DNA of 16,618 bases from KLAP211 sp964650085 (GTDB lineage: Bacteria > Patescibacteriota > Dojkabacteria > J137), in contig CAZYSE010000022.1 in assembly GCA_964650085.1 (NCBI GenBank), positions 1 through 16,618 of the forward strand, in the 5' to 3' direction. Below, piece by piece: positions 14,662 to 16,618 of this stretch. A program made the position numbers and the translations under genes. Below the pieces are notes generated by a model, which was given only the letters and a program-made list of their open reading frames with translations, was not told the DNA's origin and made no database searches. Position 1 is the first letter of the stretch, and each line of letters opens with the position of its first letter.

Positions 14662-15558
14662 ATGTCCTGTAATGACTGCGATACAAATTACGATTATGAA
14701 TCACAAGCTGTTAAAGTAAGTGACTATTATTCTGACGTCCAGCCAACTTGGTGTTCAGGTTGCGGAGACTATGCAATTTGGGCAGCAATCAAAAGAGCTT
14801 TAGTTGAATTACAAATTCCAACACACGAAGTTCTTTTCTGCTTTGACATTGGTTGTAACGGAAACATGAGCGACAAAATCAAGGGTTATAGAGTTCATTC
14901 GCTACACGGAAGAGTTTTACCTTTAGCCGCTGGAGCAAAACTAGCAAACCCAAATGTGAAAGTAATTGCTTTTGCTGGAGATGGAGCTACTTATTCCGAA
15001 GGAATAAATCACTTTATTAATACAATTAGAAACAATTACCCAATCACACTTTTTGTTCATAATAATGGAAACTACGGTTTAACAACTGGCCAAGCTTCCG
15101 CAACAACACATCAAGGTGCAAAGCGAAATGCTAGTCCAAATGGACCTGAGGCTAATACACTAAATCCAGTTCACTTAGCTTTATCGTTGAATGCGCCGTT
15201 TGTGGCTAGAGGTTTTAGTGGGAATATCAAGCAACTTGTAGAAATATTTAAAGAAGCGATTATGTTTCAAGATAAAGGATTAGCCTACGTAGACATACTT
15301 CAGACTTGCCCTACTTTCAATAAAGAAATGAATAACGAATGGTACAGTGAACGAATTTCCAATCACCAAGCACCAATATCCAAACTCGAGGAAGCTTTGG
15401 CGTTCTCAAAGGATCAGGATAATAATATTGCGACTGGAATTTTGTATAAAGATGAGAATTCTTCAAACTTTTTGAAAAGAATAAATCATGATAATGTTTC
15501 TCAAGTAGATCTAGTTAGACAGTACAATGTGGATCAATTTGTTCAAGATTTAATTTAA
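14662..15558 (+). CDS. korB: 2-oxoacid:acceptor oxidoreductase, beta subunit (KorB type)
   Basis: This 298-aa subunit binds thiamine diphosphate and one [4Fe-4S] cluster and pairs with the KorA-type subunit at 7471-9309. The four cluster ligands expected for the family are present: Cys31 and Cys34 in WCSGCGD, Cys65 in IGCNG, and Cys216 in QTCPTFN. The diphosphate-Mg site is GDGATYSEG (106-114), followed by NNGNYGLTTGQAS (134-146), also characteristic. Length is normal. The first 20 residues add a CxxC (Cys3, Cys6) that is not one of the usual cluster ligands. The gene lies 78 bases after the giant fibre gene rather than next to korA. Its stop shares one base with the start of the following GIY-YIG gene (TAATG). 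There is no Shine-Dalgarno sequence. Confidence 0.93.
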   Translation: MSCNDCDTNYDYESQAVKVSDYYSDVQPTWCSGCGDYAIWAAIKRALVELQIPTHEVLFCFDIGCNGNMSDKIKGYRVHSLHGRVLPLAAGAKLANPNVKVIAFAGDGATYSEGINHFINTIRNNYPITLFVHNNGNYGLTTGQASATTHQGAKRNASPNGPEANTLNPVHLALSLNAPFVARGFSGNIKQLVEIFKEAIMFQDKGLAYVDILQTCPTFNKEMNNEWYSERISNHQAPISKLEEALAFSKDQDNNIATGILYKDENSSNFLKRINHDNVSQVDLVRQYNVDQFVQDLI

Positions 15559-15797
15559 TGTACTACGTTTATATTCTTCGATGCTCAGACGATTCACTCT
15601 ACACAGGTACTACAAATGACGTCCAAAGGCGTTTAAAGGTTCACGAATCTGGAAAAGGGTCTAAGTACGTGCGAGCAAAATCTCCGTTCAAATTAGTCTA
15701 TCAGGAAGAGGTTGCAGATAAATCCGCAGCTTTGAAAAGAGAAGCTGCTATAAAAAAGATGAAGAAGGAAGAAAAGCTCCTATTGCTCATTCAGTAA
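15558..15797 (+). CDS. UPF0213 family GIY-YIG nuclease-like protein
   Basis: This 79-aa protein is a compact GIY-YIG domain of the UPF0213 (YhbQ-like) family. YYVYILRC (2-9) stands for the GIY motif and LYTG (14-17) for YIG. Arg24/Arg25 and Glu62 (in LKREAAIK) are in the places of the catalytic Arg and metal-binding Glu. GKGSKYVR (32-39) and LVYQEE are also typical of the family. Length is normal. Family members are small DNA-cleaving or DNA-repair-linked proteins of poorly defined role. Its start overlaps the korB stop by one base, so it is probably co-translated with korB, though no functional link is evident. It ends overlapping the convergent kinase-like gene by 7 bases. Confidence 0.92.
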   Translation: MYYVYILRCSDDSLYTGTTNDVQRRLKVHESGKGSKYVRAKSPFKLVYQEEVADKSAALKREAAIKKMKKEEKLLLLIQ

Positions 15798-16537
15798 AGC
15801 GAAAATATGTTCAGCAATTTGGGTGCAGGTTTGCGTATTCTCCCCCAATCCACATTATAGACAAATTTAATAAGCGTTGAATTATAATACGGAACTAGTG
15901 CTCCCGATTGAATTGCTCTATAACCAGATGGATGTATGTATCCGAACTTATTAATGCTGTTCACATCAATGTATGCAGCTAAGCAGTATTGAATTAGAGT
16001 TTGAAAACGTCTTATGTCCGCAACATATTTGTGCGAAACTTCATTTTCAACAGCACTGCAATTCTCAAAATCGATTATTTGGAATCCTAAAGTTGAGTCA
16101 ACTCCAATGTTGCAAGGTTTTAGATCCCCATGAGTAAATCTTAGCTCATGGTGTAGACAATCCATGCCTTCCGCAATTTCCCTAACAAGTTGAATAAAAT
16201 CCTTTTCACTCAGTAATGCGCACGGTGTCATTCGTTGGTCCACAGGAATAGTTGATGCGTAATCGGAAAGATCCCCACGATCCATTAGTGGATATAACCT
16301 AAAGACTGATTTCCCACCCATTGCGAAAATAGAAAGTGCTACCAACAAATGTTTATTTACTCCTAGCTGTAATTTTTCCGCTTTCTTATAAAGAATGTCT
16401 TCATCTGAACCCCAAAAAGGCACAGCACCAAATTTCTTCAATACATATGGGAAGTCTTTGAGTTTGAGAATTCGATCGTAGGTGTCGGGGACAACCACGG
16501 CTTCTCCATAATATCTGAACTTGTGAATTTGCTCCAT
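15791..16537 (-). CDS. Protein-kinase-fold protein with HGD and DFE motifs
   Basis: This 248-aa protein has a kinase fold. The catalytic loop is HGDLKPCNIG with His136, Asp138 and Asn143, and the metal-binding motif is IIDFEN with Asp156, where the usual Gly of DFG is Glu158. YPLMDRGDLSDY looks like the hinge, and VLKKF (about residues 32-36) like the beta-3 strand with its lysine. No glycine-rich loop can be recognised. HGD instead of HRD is common in small-molecule and lipopolysaccharide-type kinases as well as atypical protein kinases. Substrate is unknown. After the catalytic core only about 90 residues follow, so the C-lobe is short. It overlaps the convergent GIY-YIG gene by 7 bases at the stop and has its own promoter candidate. 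No membrane segment is present. Confidence 0.82.
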   Translation of the reverse strand: MEQIHKFRYYGEAVVVPDTYDRILKLKDFPYVLKKFGAVPFWGSDEDILYKKAEKLQLGVNKHLLVALSIFAMGGKSVFRLYPLMDRGDLSDYASTIPVDQRMTPCALLSEKDFIQLVREIAEGMDCLHHELRFTHGDLKPCNIGVDSTLGFQIIDFENCSAVENEVSHKYVADIRRFQTLIQYCLAAYIDVNSINKFGYIHPSGYRAIQSGALVPYYNSTLIKFVYNVDWGRIRKPAPKLLNIFSLY

Positions 16538-16544
16538 AATGTGA

Positions 16545-16573
16545 ATTGTAGCATTCTCATATGTAAGTGATAA
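16545..16573 (-). promoter_or_regulatory. Candidate promoter for the kinase-like gene
   Basis: On the minus strand TTATCA (16573-16568) and TACAAT (16550-16545) are 17 bases apart, matching the consensus at four and five of six positions. The ATG at 16537 follows 7 bases after the -10 box, so the message would be almost leaderless. Confidence 0.5.
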
Positions 16574-16618
16574 AATAACATGGAGAATACATTCAATAAA
16601 ATTTAAACTAAGTGTAGA

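Noticed and set aside
1..16618. TGA recoded as glycine, as in Gracilibacteria and Absconditabacteria.
   Set aside because: TGA ends the giant fibre gene and the kinase-like gene at sensible points, and no conserved gene contains an in-frame TGA.
1..16618. CRISPR array, tRNA, rRNA or transposase.
   Set aside because: No spaced direct repeats, cloverleaf or rRNA-like sequence, or transposase motifs were seen in the gaps or frames. The only tandem repeats are the contiguous heptamers.

Overview
The window is AT-rich and densely packed, with short gaps, overlapping genes and almost no Shine-Dalgarno sequences. It carries chromosomal genes of very large surface proteins ending in peptidase-S74 chaperone domains, paired GT-C membrane glycosyltransferases, a 2-oxoacid oxidoreductase with fused gamma and alpha subunits, and a cold-shock protein with an acidic tail. 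This mix suggests a member of the Candidate Phyla Radiation (Patescibacteria). TGA acts as a stop, for example at the end of the giant gene and of the kinase-like gene, which argues against the TGA-recoded lineages (Gracilibacteria, Absconditabacteria). The taxonomic call is an inference; there is no rRNA or tRNA here.

Layout. Positions 1-1386 (+) hold the C-terminal part of one S74 fibre-like surface protein, cut by the window edge. A promoter-like TATAAT precedes a membrane glycosyltransferase (1441-2775, +) and an unknown 118-aa protein (2781-3137, +). Convergent to these is a minus-strand pair: a DUF1295-type membrane enzyme (5553-4798) overlapping a second, related glycosyltransferase (4805-3141). 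From 5554 to 5947 there is no gene but a nested palindromic element and the terminator of the minus-strand cold-shock gene (6256-5948). A small membrane protein (6622-6365, -) follows. The next gap (6623-6995) holds a promoter candidate and a 14-unit heptamer tandem repeat.

The main plus-strand block is flavodoxin (6996-7478), a KorA-type gamma-alpha fusion (7471-9309), a 48-aa membrane peptide (9390-9536), a 1687-aa membrane-anchored S74 fibre protein (9520-14583), KorB (14662-15558) and a UPF0213 GIY-YIG protein (15558-15797). A protein-kinase-like gene (16537-15791, -) closes the window, with its own promoter candidate upstream.

How the genes fit together. KorA and KorB together supply the parts of a CoA-dependent 2-oxoacid oxidoreductase, and the flavodoxin that overlaps korA by 8 nt is the obvious electron acceptor; no ferredoxin gene is visible. 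The unusual feature is that the two enzyme subunits are separated by a 5-kb fibre gene and its small membrane partner. The two S74 proteins share a C-terminal plan: S74 self-cleaving chaperone, coiled coil, then a beta-sandwich-like domain. They look like paralogous cell-surface appendages, possibly for attachment to a host cell. The two glycosyltransferases are plausible enzymes for decorating the surface, but nothing in the sequence links them directly to the fibres.
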